This document shows positions 15,703-23,163 of a DNA stretch of 37,631 nt, piece after piece (positions within the stretch are counted from its first letter, which is position 1; each line of letters starts with the position of its first letter). The position numbers and the translations under genes are program-made. The notes under the pieces were generated by a model. That model did not search any database. It saw only the letters and a program-made list of their open reading frames with translations, and had not been told where the DNA came from. The DNA is from [Streptosporangium] indianense (lineage in GTDB: Bacteria; Actinomycetota; Actinomycetes; Streptomycetales; Streptomycetaceae). The DNA lies in NCBI RefSeq assembly GCF_021474405.1, contig NZ_JAKEIO010000070.1, forward strand, positions 1 to 37,631. The letters are read 5' to 3'.

Positions 15703-16875
15703 ATGCAGACCTCCCTCACCGTCCGCCCCATGACTCCCGACACGGTGTGGCTGGCACGCGGCCGCCACGCCCCGGGCCCCGCGGAAGACGTTCTCCGGCG
15801 CACGCTGCAGCAGCGCAAGGACAGCCAGGCGATCGACGACTTTCTGGAGTTGCCCGACGACGGGACCGCCGCGGCGGAGCGCGTGTTCGAGGCCCGCTGG
15901 CGGGCCGGCGACGACGTGACCGTGCGGGCCCGGCTGAGCGTGCGGCCCGCCGCGGACGACGGGCACGGGCAGGAGTGGACGCTCGTCGCGGAGGCCGAGC
16001 AGCCGTGGAACGACGCATGGCCCTCCCCCGCGGGCCTCTTCTGGCCGGAGGAGCCGGACACCGCCTGGAACCAGGACGCCGCCACGCGGCTGGCCCTGGG
16101 GGAAATCAACGCGCTGCCCCAGGACGACAAGGAGATCCGCCGCCTGCTGAAGAACGCCGTGCGCGGCGGATGGCACATCCACGTGGTCGTCCACGAGGCG
16201 ATGACCACCGACGACCGCGGGCGTGCGCCGGTGGCGCGATGGCTGCCGCCGGGCCTGCGCCAGCGGGTGGTGGAGCACCACGCCGCGCCGCAGCAGCTGC
16301 GCGGCCTGAACTGGGCCCTGCGGGACTCCGGCGTCCAGGTGCCGCGCGGTGGCGCGGTGGTACTGCCGGGCGTCCCGGCACCGGAGGGCTACGAGGACCA
16401 GGACTTCTCGGTCCGCGCGGTCTTCCTCGACGGCTCCGAGCCGGTCGACCTCGTCGACGCGGTGACCCGGTTCGCGGCGCTGCCCAGGCCCCTGCCCGAT
16501 GGCGCGGCCGACGCGCTCACCGCGCTGCGGGAGGACTGGCACCTGCTGACCCTCCAGGAGGAGCTGGAGCGCCAGCGCGGCCTGGTGGCCATGTACGCGG
16601 AGGCGCTGGAGGCCATGACGAAGTCCCGTGACCTGTACCGGGAGGCGGCCGAGAGCGCCCACGAGGCCCTGGCCGCCTACCAGCAGTCCGCCGCGAACGC
16701 TCCCGCCGTGCCCCGGCCGTCCGGCCCGCCCGCGGCGTCCCCGCTCCAGCAGCTGACACGGACGTTCGAACGGTTCAAGGTCAAGCGCCCGGCGACCGCG
16801 GCCGGTGACGAGCGCAGCCGCGAGGAGGACCGCGAAAGGAGCCCCGCCGCCCGGCACGCGGCGTCGGAGGGGTGA
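15703..16875 (+). CDS. Conserved hypothetical protein with C-terminal helical region
   Basis: The protein is 390 aa from the ATG at 15703. A GTG at 15592 has a good GGGGAGG site and would add 37 residues, but that stretch has only about two-thirds G/C at third positions and is probably not coding. The body is rich in Trp, Asp and Glu (EEPDTAWNQDAATRLALGE, GGWHIHVVVHEAMTTDD). The segment at about 285-350 is a long charged helix (LTLQEELERQRGLVAMYAEAL, then EAMTKSRDLYREAAESAHEAL) likely to form a coiled coil. The tail is low-complexity and basic. There is no signal peptide or membrane segment. I do not recognise the family. It may be a structural or regulatory protein; function is unknown. Confidence 0.75.
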   Translation: MQTSLTVRPMTPDTVWLARGRHAPGPAEDVLRRTLQQRKDSQAIDDFLELPDDGTAAAERVFEARWRAGDDVTVRARLSVRPAADDGHGQEWTLVAEAEQPWNDAWPSPAGLFWPEEPDTAWNQDAATRLALGEINALPQDDKEIRRLLKNAVRGGWHIHVVVHEAMTTDDRGRAPVARWLPPGLRQRVVEHHAAPQQLRGLNWALRDSGVQVPRGGAVVLPGVPAPEGYEDQDFSVRAVFLDGSEPVDLVDAVTRFAALPRPLPDGAADALTALREDWHLLTLQEELERQRGLVAMYAEALEAMTKSRDLYREAAESAHEALAAYQQSAANAPAVPRPSGPPAASPLQQLTRTFERFKVKRPATAAGDERSREEDRERSPAARHAASEG

Positions 16876-16923
16876 CGGCTTCCTGACGCGGCACGTGGCG
16901 TCGTGTGGGGGTGACGGCTTCCT
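16869..16923 (+). repeat. Direct repeat of 16 bp
   Basis: GGGGTGACGGCTTCCT occurs at 16869-16884 and again at 16908-16923. The first copy contains the TGA stop of the upstream gene. Each copy is followed by a similar GCACGTG segment, so a longer duplication of about 39 bp with drift is likely. Confidence 0.85.
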
Positions 16924-17003
16924 CGGACGGCGCACGTGTCAGTCCTCGCCTCCTGGATACGCGGTCCGTACGGCATCACGGCCCGCCCCGGAAGGTCCCC
17001 GAC

Positions 17004-17534
17004 ATGGGCAATCACCAGCACCACTCGCGGACCACGCTCCGCGTCAACGGCAAACCCCACACGCTCACCGTCGACCACCGGCGGGTCCTGCTGGACCTCC
17101 TGCGCGAGGATCTCGGGCTCACGGGCGCCAAGAAGGGCTGCGACCACGGCCAGTGCGGCGCCTGCACGGTTCTGGTGGACGGGCGGCGTGTCAACAGCTG
17201 TCTGCTGTTCGCGGTCGCCCTGGACGGCTGCGACGTGACCACGGTCGAAGGTCTCTCCGGCGACGGTGAGGAACCGCATCCGCTCCAGACCGCCTTCCTG
17301 GAGCGCGACGCCTTCCAGTGCGGCTACTGCACCCCGGGCCAGATCTGCTCCGCGGTCGGTGTCCTCGCCGAGGCGGCGGCCGGTCACCCCTCGCACGTCA
17401 CCGATACGGCGGCGCCCTCGGGCGAACCGGTGGAGCTGGACCGTGCGGAGATCAAGGAGCGGCTGAGCGGCAATCTGTGCCGGTGCGGTGCCTATCCGCG
17501 GATCGCCGAGGCCGTCGAGGACGTGATCCCGTGA
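17004..17534 (+). CDS. paoA: Aldehyde/xanthine oxidoreductase, 2Fe-2S subunit
   Basis: The protein is 176 aa from the ATG at 17004 with GGAAGG eight bases upstream. It is the small electron-transfer subunit of a molybdenum hydroxylase and holds two [2Fe-2S] clusters. The plant-type cluster uses Cys46, 51, 54 and 66 (GCDHGQCGACTV, NSC). The second uses Cys106, 109, 159 and 161 (QCGYCTPGQIC, GNLCRCGAY). The PaoA/YagT assignment rests on the PaoB-type FAD subunit that follows. E. coli PaoA has a Tat signal, while this N-terminus (MGNHQHHSRTTLRVNG) has none, so the enzyme is probably cytoplasmic. The stop overlaps the next start as GTGA. Confidence 0.93.
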   Translation: MGNHQHHSRTTLRVNGKPHTLTVDHRRVLLDLLREDLGLTGAKKGCDHGQCGACTVLVDGRRVNSCLLFAVALDGCDVTTVEGLSGDGEEPHPLQTAFLERDAFQCGYCTPGQICSAVGVLAEAAAGHPSHVTDTAAPSGEPVELDRAEIKERLSGNLCRCGAYPRIAEAVEDVIP

Positions 17535-18535
17535 AGGAGTTCGCCTACGTCCGCGCCGGCAGCGTCGAGGAGGCGACTTCCGCGTTCGCCTCGCATCCCG
17601 GCTCCCGCTATCTCGGCGGCGGCACGAACCTGGTCGACCTGATGAAGCTCGGCGTCGAGACGCCCGCCACGCTCATCGACGTCACCCGGCTGCCCCTGGA
17701 CACGATCGACGAACTGCCCGACGGCGCCCTGCGCGTCGGGGCGACGGTCCGCAACAGCGACCTCGCCGCCCACCCCCTGGTCCGCGACCGGTATCCCGCC
17801 TTGTCCCAGGCACTGCTCGCGGGAGCCTCGGGGCAGTTGCGCAACGCGGCGACGACCGGCGGGAACCTGCTCCAGCGCACCCGTTGCCCGTACTTCCAGG
17901 ACCTGTCGAAGCCGTGCAACAAGCGCGAGCCGGGCAGCGGATGCGGCGCGCGGGACGGTGTTCACCGTGATCACGCGGTGCTCGGGCACTCCGCGCACTG
18001 CATCGCCACCAACCCCTCGGACATGGCGGTGGCACTCGCCGCCCTCGACGGGCGTGTCGAGCTGGACGGGCCCGAGGGAGCCCGGAGTGTCGAGGCGGTG
18101 GACTTCCACCGGCTGCCCGGGGACCGGCCCGAGCAGGACACCGAGATCCGTCCCGGCGAGCTGATCACCGGTGTGGTGCTGCCGGCCGCCACGGCCGGGC
18201 TTCCGTCGGCGTACCGCAAGGCCCGCGACCGGGCCTCGTACTCCTTCGCGCTCGCGTCCGTCGCGGTCGTGCTGCGCCTGGAGGGCGGGGTCGTCGGCCA
18301 TGCCGGGCTCGCCTTCGGGGCGCTGGCGCACCGGCCCTGGCGGGCCCGGCGCGCGGAGGAGGCACTGCTGGGTGCCGCCCCCACCCGCGCGGCGTTCGAG
18401 CACGCCGTCGAACTCGAACTGTCCGAAGCGCAGCCCCTGCGGGACAACGCCTACAAGGTGCCGCTGGCCCGCAATCTCGCCGTGGACGTGCTGACGCGGC
18501 TCACGGACACCGCGCTCACCGGGAGGGCCTCATGA
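17531..18535 (+). CDS. paoB: Aldehyde oxidoreductase, FAD subunit with 4Fe-4S insert
   Basis: The protein is 334 aa from a GTG overlapping the previous stop. It is a CO-dehydrogenase-flavoprotein-like FAD-binding subunit (YLGGGTNLVDLMKLG, LRNAATTGGNLLQRTRC). Four cysteines at 119, 129, 138 and 157 (CPYFQDL, PCNKREPGSGC, HCIATNPSDM) match the extra [4Fe-4S] site that marks the PaoB/YagS family and is absent from ordinary xanthine dehydrogenases. The subunit passes electrons from the molybdenum site via the iron-sulfur clusters to FAD and an external acceptor. It is translationally coupled to the large subunit by ATGA. Confidence 0.93.
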   Translation: MKEFAYVRAGSVEEATSAFASHPGSRYLGGGTNLVDLMKLGVETPATLIDVTRLPLDTIDELPDGALRVGATVRNSDLAAHPLVRDRYPALSQALLAGASGQLRNAATTGGNLLQRTRCPYFQDLSKPCNKREPGSGCGARDGVHRDHAVLGHSAHCIATNPSDMAVALAALDGRVELDGPEGARSVEAVDFHRLPGDRPEQDTEIRPGELITGVVLPAATAGLPSAYRKARDRASYSFALASVAVVLRLEGGVVGHAGLAFGALAHRPWRARRAEEALLGAAPTRAAFEHAVELELSEAQPLRDNAYKVPLARNLAVDVLTRLTDTALTGRAS

Positions 18536-20631
18536 CCGGCAGTGTGGGCGCTCCCGCGGAGCGCCGGGAGGGACGCGAGAAGGTCGGGGGCACCGCCCGC
18601 TACGCCGCCGAGTTCCACGACCCCGGCCGCGCGCAGGCCTGGCCCGTGTCGGCGCGTGTGGCCCGGGGTCGGGTGACCGGCGTCGACACGGCGGACGCCC
18701 TGGCGGTGCCAGGTGTCCTCGCCGTCCTCAGCCACGAGAACGCGCCGCGTCTCGCGGAGCCGGACGATCCCACGCTCGCCGTGCTGCAGAATCCCCGGGT
18801 CCCGCACCGCGGCTGGTTCGTGGCCCTGGTGGTGGCCGAGACCCTGGAGGCCGCCCGGGCCGGTGCCGCCGCGGTTCGAGTCACCTACGACGCCGAGGCG
18901 CACGATGTGGTCCTCACCGCCTCGCACCCGGGCGTGTACGTGCCGGAGGAGGCGAGCGGAGGTCAGCCGGCCGTCCGTGAGCAGGGCGATCCGGACGGTG
19001 CGTTCGGATCCTCGGCCGCCCGGGTCGACGTCGCCTACCGGGTGCCCCCTCTGCACAACCACCCCATGGAGCCGCACACCAGCACCGCCCGCTGGGAGGA
19101 CGGCCGGCTCCTCGTGCACACCTCCAGCCAGGGCACCGGTGCCGTGCGGGTCGTGCTCGCCAAGCTGTTCGACCTGCCCGAGGAGCGGATCGTCGTCACC
19201 GCCGAGCACGTGGGCGGCGGTTTCGGGTCCAAGGGCACGCCACGGCCCGACGTGGTGCTCGCCGCGATGGCGGCACGGGAGACCGGACGGCCGGTGACAG
19301 TCGCTCTGCCGCGCCGCTGTCTGCCGGCCGTCGCGGGGCACCGCGCCCCGACTCTCCACCGGCTGCGACTCGGAGCCGACGAGGACGGCCGTCTCACGGC
19401 CCTCGTGCACGAGGTCACCACGCACACCTCCCGCATCAAGGAGTACGTGGAGCACGCGGCGGTGCCCGCGCGGGTCATGTACGCCGCTCCCCACCGTCGT
19501 ACGGTGCACCGGGTCGCGGCGCTCGACGTGCCGTCGCCGTCGTGGATGCGGGCGCCGGGCCAGGCTCCGGGGATGTACGCGCTGGAGTCCGCCATGGACG
19601 AACTCGCCGGCGAACTCGGCATGGACCCGATCGAGCTGCGCGTGCGCAACGAGCCCGACGTCGAGCCCGACAGCGGCAAGCCGTTCAGCAGCAGGCACCT
19701 GATCGATTGCCTGCGCGAAGGCTCCCGGCGCTTCGGGTGGGACGGGCGCGATCCCCGCCCGGGCACGCGCCGGGACGGCCCCCTGCTGCTGGGGACCGGC
19801 GTGGCGGCGGCGACCTACCCGGTCATGGTGAGCCCCTCCACTGCGGCGGCCCGCGCGCTGCGCGACGGGACGTTCCTGGTGCGGACCAACGCCACGGACA
19901 TCGGGACGGGCGCCCGGACCGTGCTCGCACAGGTCGGCGCGGACGCCCTCGGGGTGCCGCTGGAACGGGTACGGATCGAGGTCGGCAGCACGGAACTCCC
20001 GTCAGCGCCGCTCGCCGGCGACTCCTCCGGCACCGCCTCTTGGGGCTGGGCGGTGCACGACGCGTGTGACCGGCTGGCCCGGCGGCTCGCCGAGCACACC
20101 GGGCCGCTGCCGGAGGAGGGCCTCGACGCCCGGGCCGACACGAAGGGCGTCGCGGACGCCGAGAGCGACTTCGCGCGGCACGCCTTCGGGGCGCACTTCG
20201 CCGAGGTCGCCGTGGACACGGTCACCGGCGAGGTGCGGGTCGGCCGGCTGCTCGGGGTGTACGCGGCGGGCCGCATCCTCAACGCCCGTACGGCGCGTTC
20301 CCAGTTCGTCGGCGGCATGACGATGGGCCTGGGCATGGCGCTGACCGAGGGCAGCACCATGGACGCCGCGTTCGGTGACTTCACCGAGTCGGACCTGGCG
20401 TCGTACCACGTGCCCGTGCACGCCGACATCGCCGAGATCGAGGCGCACTGGCTCGACGAGGAGGACTCCCGGCTCAACCCCATGGGCAGCAAGGGCATCG
20501 GGGAGATCGGCATCGTCGGAACGCCCGCGGCGATCGGCAACGCGGTGCACCACGCCACGGGAGTCCGCCTGCGCGAACTCCCGCTCACACCGGACCGCGT
20601 GCTGTCCGGGCTTCTGGACCGCCGGGCGTAG
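18532..20631 (+). CDS. paoC: Aldehyde oxidoreductase, molybdopterin-binding subunit
   Basis: The protein is 699 aa, close to the roughly 730 aa of E. coli PaoC. It binds the molybdenum cofactor and oxidises aldehydes, typically aromatic, to acids. Visible signatures are EHVGGGFGSKG (about 225), APGQAPGMYALESAMDELAG (about 342), GTASWGW and the catalytic base Glu658 in GSKGIGEIGIVG. The ATG overlaps the paoB stop. No maturation factor (XdhC/PaoD-like) or molybdenum cofactor gene follows, so maturation must come from elsewhere. The substrate is not evident; an aromatic aldehyde dehydrogenase lies some 13 kb to the left but is not linked. Confidence 0.93.
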   Translation: MTGSVGAPAERREGREKVGGTARYAAEFHDPGRAQAWPVSARVARGRVTGVDTADALAVPGVLAVLSHENAPRLAEPDDPTLAVLQNPRVPHRGWFVALVVAETLEAARAGAAAVRVTYDAEAHDVVLTASHPGVYVPEEASGGQPAVREQGDPDGAFGSSAARVDVAYRVPPLHNHPMEPHTSTARWEDGRLLVHTSSQGTGAVRVVLAKLFDLPEERIVVTAEHVGGGFGSKGTPRPDVVLAAMAARETGRPVTVALPRRCLPAVAGHRAPTLHRLRLGADEDGRLTALVHEVTTHTSRIKEYVEHAAVPARVMYAAPHRRTVHRVAALDVPSPSWMRAPGQAPGMYALESAMDELAGELGMDPIELRVRNEPDVEPDSGKPFSSRHLIDCLREGSRRFGWDGRDPRPGTRRDGPLLLGTGVAAATYPVMVSPSTAAARALRDGTFLVRTNATDIGTGARTVLAQVGADALGVPLERVRIEVGSTELPSAPLAGDSSGTASWGWAVHDACDRLARRLAEHTGPLPEEGLDARADTKGVADAESDFARHAFGAHFAEVAVDTVTGEVRVGRLLGVYAAGRILNARTARSQFVGGMTMGLGMALTEGSTMDAAFGDFTESDLASYHVPVHADIAEIEAHWLDEEDSRLNPMGSKGIGEIGIVGTPAAIGNAVHHATGVRLRELPLTPDRVLSGLLDRRA

Positions 20632-20711
20632 TGGGGGGGAGACGGCGGCCCGGACCAGGGCTCGGCGACCTCGCCCCTGTCCTCGGGGGCGGACCGGGCG
20701 GGCACCTGTGA

Positions 20712-20972
20712 GTAATCCCACTCGTCCGGCGCAGGAGCCGCGGGCCGCGCCTCGGCGGGATCCAGCCAGTCGTCGGCAAGGAGAGCCGGCTACGCGGCGA
20801 CCCGCTCCGGTTCGAGGGCCGGGGGCTGTGTTTCGAGCCGGGTGAGGAAGAGCAGGTGGTCATGCTCGCCCCCACGGGAAGGGTGCGGCTGCTCCTGCAC
20901 CCCCGTCGTGTGACGAGCGACGTTACGCTGACCATGACCAGACACCCCTGTCACCCCGTGCCACTCGGGTGA
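20712..20972 (+). pseudogene. Start-less coding-like remnant, family unknown
   Basis: The plus-strand frame is open from a TGA at 20709 to the TGA at 20970-20972 (86 codons) with no ATG, GTG or TTG in its first half. Third-position G/C is about 85 percent and the middle reads like a folded domain (GIQPVVGKESRLRGDPLRFE, FEPGEEEQVVMLAP, GRVRLLLHPRRV). It may be the tail of a gene whose head was deleted. No family was recognised. Confidence 0.35.
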
Positions 20973-21014
20973 GTCACGGGCTGAGCCGCGCGCACGGGAA
21001 AATGCGCCGACTCG

Positions 21015-21026
21015 CCGACATGTCGG
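21015..21026. promoter_or_regulatory. Perfect 12-bp palindrome upstream of the DUF1232 gene
   Basis: CCGACATGTCGG is self-complementary and lies 84 bases before the DUF1232 start. The position fits an operator, but no regulator is known for it. Confidence 0.35.
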
Positions 21027-21109
21027 GCTCCGGCCGCAATACAGCCGCCGGAAAAGGGAATCCAGCTAGGGACATCCCGTGTCGCGGCATGCCAAGAGGA
21101 GGGCAACCC

Positions 21110-21433
21110 GTGGATACGACCACCAAGGTGATCATCCTGGCCGCGGTTCTCGCGGCCGTCGTCCTCGTCTTCGCCCTGGCCGTCCTCGTACGGCTGGTCC
21201 GGACCAGGCGCGATCTGCGGCGCGCGGGACTGCCCACGGGCCCCCGGTGGGTCTTCTGGGGCGCGGTGCTCTACCTGGTGCTGCCCACCGATCTGGTGCC
21301 GGACCCGGTGTACCTGGACGACATCGGAGTCCTGCTGCTCGCTCTGCGCACCGTCCGCGGCTCCCTCGGCGCACGGGAGCGCAGTTCGGCACACCGGCCG
21401 GACCGGCAACTGGCCGATGACTACGGAAAGTAA
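21110..21433 (+). CDS. DUF1232 (YkvA-like) membrane protein
   Basis: The protein is 107 aa from a GTG at 21110 with GAGGAGGG upstream. One strong N-terminal membrane helix (VIILAAVLAAVVLVFALAVL, residues 6-25) is followed by a basic linker (RLVRTRRDLRRAG). Then comes the DUF1232 signature VFWGAVLYLVLPTDLVPDPVYLDDIGVLLLAL, in which LxPxDLxPD and the DD pair are the conserved parts. The family function is unknown. It lies 119 bp before the graspetide precursor and may be unrelated, since a possible promoter begins immediately after its stop. Confidence 0.88.
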   Translation: MDTTTKVIILAAVLAAVVLVFALAVLVRLVRTRRDLRRAGLPTGPRWVFWGAVLYLVLPTDLVPDPVYLDDIGVLLLALRTVRGSLGARERSSAHRPDRQLADDYGK

Positions 21434-21462
21434 GGAAACCAACCACCCGTTCGATTCGTATA
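21434..21462 (+). promoter_or_regulatory. Possible ECF-type promoter for the RiPP genes
   Basis: GGAAAC (21434-21439) and CGTATA (21457-21462) are spaced by 17 bases in an unusually AT-rich pocket between the DUF1232 stop and the precursor gene. This spacing and the GGAA element fit ECF sigma factors. The start of transcription would be near 21468, giving a leader of about 85 bases. Confidence 0.4.
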
Positions 21463-21552
21463 AGTCTCTGGAAGCCGAAACAGACCGGCGGGCCGGGGGG
21501 ATTCGCGCCTGGACCGACACCTGATCGGCGCAGTACCGACGAGGGAGAGACG

Positions 21553-21744
21553 ATGCAACCGTTCGCGCTCAACTATGCGCGCCCAGCCGTGGAGTTGGAA
21601 GCTGCCATTCCGTACGTGTACGACGCGGGACTGCAGTTGAACGTGCTCCACGACGGCCGCGTCGCGGCCTGTGACTTCGCTCTGCTGAGGGAGTTCGGCA
21701 CCACGACGTCCACCGCCGGCTCCAAGACGCACTTCGACGACTGA
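21553..21744 (+). CDS. Graspetide (ATP-grasp-modified RiPP) precursor peptide
   Basis: The peptide is 63 aa from an ATG with GAGGGAGAG upstream. The leader (about 1-48) includes QPFALNYARP and VYDAGLQLNVLHDGRVAACD, typical of the ATP-grasp-target RiPP family in Streptomyces. The C-terminal core is GTTTSTAGSKTHFDD: Thr50-52, Ser53, Thr54, Ser57, Lys58 and Thr59 are possible donors, and Asp62/Asp63 possible acceptors for side-chain ester or amide rings. Ending in THFDD is characteristic of this family. The ligase gene follows 16 bp later. Which residues are joined cannot be told from sequence. Confidence 0.92.
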   Translation: MQPFALNYARPAVELEAAIPYVYDAGLQLNVLHDGRVAACDFALLREFGTTTSTAGSKTHFDD

Positions 21745-21760
21745 CCGCGGGCCGCCGACG

Positions 21761-22744
21761 ATGACCGTACTGATCCTCACCTGCGAGGAGGACGTGACCG
21801 CGGACATGGTGGTCGTGCACCTGAACGCAACGGGCGTACCGGTGGTCCGGGTCGATCCCGCGGACCTGACCGGTGGTGTCGCGCTGTCGGGGGAATACGT
21901 GCACGGCCGGTTCCGTGGTCATCTGTCCGCCGGGGGGCGGCTGGTGAGCATCGGGGGACTCCGGTCCGTCTGGGTGCGCCGTCCCGGCGTCCCGGCCGCA
22001 CGGGCGGCCCAGCCGTCCGACTGGCTGACCGAGGAGGCTGCCCAGGCGCTCTACGGCATGCTGCGGGGCTCGGACGCGCGCTGGATGAACCATCCCGACG
22101 CCGCACGCAGGGCCCGCCACAAGCCATGGCAGCTGCGCATCGCCCAGAGATGCGGCCTGCCCGTGCCCGCGACGCTGATCACGACGTTTCCGCGTGCCGC
22201 CCGCGAGTTCGCCGAGCGCTATCCGGAGCTGGTGGTCAAACCGGTGTCGGGCGCACACCCCCAGGACCCGCCGCGGGCCGTGCCGACCAGCCGGGTCGCG
22301 CCGGACACGGACTTCTCCGCCGTGGCGTTCGGGCCGACGCTGCTTCAGCGGCGGATCACCAAACGGGCCGACATCCGGCTCACCGTCGTGGGTCAGCGGA
22401 TGCTGGCCGCCCGCAAGGCGACCGCTGCGGACGCGGACCCGGACGACGTCGACGTGCGGTTCGCCACGCCCGGCTCGCCGTGGCTCCCCGTCGATGTGCC
22501 GTCCTGCATCGCGCCGGGTGTCCTGGCGTATCTGCGCGAGGCCGAACTGGCATACGGGGCTTTTGACTTCGTGGAGGACTCCGACGGGACCTGGTGGTTC
22601 CTGGAGTGCAACCAGTCGGGGCAGTTCGGGTTCGTCGAGGTGGAGACGGGTCAGCCGATCGCCCGCACCATCGCCGAGTGGCTGGCCCGGCCCGTCCCGG
22701 TCCAGCCGCCGCACGTCAACGGCGCGCGGTTGAAAGCCCGTTGA
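21761..22744 (+). CDS. ATP-grasp ligase, RiPP maturase
   Basis: The protein is 327 aa from the ATG at 21761; the ribosome site is weak, which fits coupling to the upstream precursor. It belongs to the ATP-grasp ribosomal peptide maturase family. The N-terminal domain has TVLILTCEEDVTADMVV and VWVRRPGVP. The ATP-grasp core has ELVVKPVSGAH with the ATP-binding lysine, ADIRLTVVGQRMLAARK, and the metal-binding end FDFVEDSDG and FLECNQSGQFGFVE. It is expected to activate Asp or Glu side chains of the precursor with ATP and link them to Thr, Ser or Lys. Related loci often carry an adjacent O-methyltransferase, but none follows here. Confidence 0.93.
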   Translation: MTVLILTCEEDVTADMVVVHLNATGVPVVRVDPADLTGGVALSGEYVHGRFRGHLSAGGRLVSIGGLRSVWVRRPGVPAARAAQPSDWLTEEAAQALYGMLRGSDARWMNHPDAARRARHKPWQLRIAQRCGLPVPATLITTFPRAAREFAERYPELVVKPVSGAHPQDPPRAVPTSRVAPDTDFSAVAFGPTLLQRRITKRADIRLTVVGQRMLAARKATAADADPDDVDVRFATPGSPWLPVDVPSCIAPGVLAYLREAELAYGAFDFVEDSDGTWWFLECNQSGQFGFVEVETGQPIARTIAEWLARPVPVQPPHVNGARLKAR

Positions 22745-22758
22745 CACACCCGGGGGTC

Positions 22759-22820
22759 CGGCCCGGGCCGGGCCCGGGCCGTGGTCCGGTGCGCGGGCCT
22801 CGCCCGGGCCGTGGCCCGGT
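22759..22820. repeat. GC-rich palindromic and direct repeats after the maturase
   Basis: GCCCGGGCCGTGG(T/C)CCGGT occurs at about 22772-22790 and 22802-22820. Before it lies a self-complementary run of GGCCCGGGCC units (about 22760-22780). The cluster sits between convergent genes (22744 and 22821), so it may work as a bidirectional terminator. Confidence 0.6.
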
Positions 22821-23024
22821 TCACTGCGGGCGCGGGCCCGGGAGCATGCCCGTGCGCTGCCAGCCCGCGCCCGGGGAGTGCGGTCGGTCGTAGCCGAGGG
22901 ACTGTGAGGGCCGCATGACCAGCTCCAGTTCCCTGCTCACACGTTCGGCCTCGCGGCGCACCTGTGCCGGTACGTCACCGCGCTCCGCGATGAGTCGGTC
23001 GTAGATGGGGGAATCCTGGAACAC
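22821..23024 (-). CDS. Small conserved actinobacterial protein
   Basis: The protein is 67 aa from a GTG at 23024; no clear ribosome site is visible, so leaderless initiation is possible. The first 35 residues, FQDSPIYDRLIAERGDVPAQ followed by a charged helix (REAERVSRELELVMRP), have the look of a widely conserved Streptomyces small protein of unknown function. The rest is Pro/Gly-rich and disordered. It may bind a partner through the N-terminal helix. No enzyme motif is seen. Confidence 0.7.
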   Translation of the reverse strand: MFQDSPIYDRLIAERGDVPAQVRREAERVSRELELVMRPSQSLGYDRPHSPGAGWQRTGMLPGPRPQ

Positions 23025-23163
23025 CCGTCAACGCGCCTTTCTGCTCGTCGGCCCCGTGCGGGGGCGAGACTGCGAGTGTAGGCGGCAGGGTGTCCCGGAG
23101 TGTGAATTCCTTGGGATGACTTGACGCAGACCGGACATCCATGACAGGCGGATTCCTGCTTGC

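Larger units (their letters stand above)
20632..21109. other. Intergenic region after the pao operon
   Basis: A 478-base stretch. It holds a start-less coding-like frame (20712-20972, listed separately) and a perfect palindrome near its right end. CCGCCG/CGGCGG pairing around the paoC stop may act as a weak terminator, but no strong hairpin is clear. The promoter for the DUF1232 gene should lie in 21027-21100. Confidence 0.4.

Noticed and set aside
14695..16935. A 746-codon minus-strand open frame
   Set aside because: It runs antisense to the unknown protein at 15703 and across the MmyB-type remnant; its translation is Arg/Pro/Gly-rich without domain pattern, a normal shadow in high-GC DNA.
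22759..22820. CRISPR-like repeats
   Set aside because: There are only two imperfect copies with a 10-bp spacer and no cas genes; it is GC-rich palindromic DNA between convergent genes.
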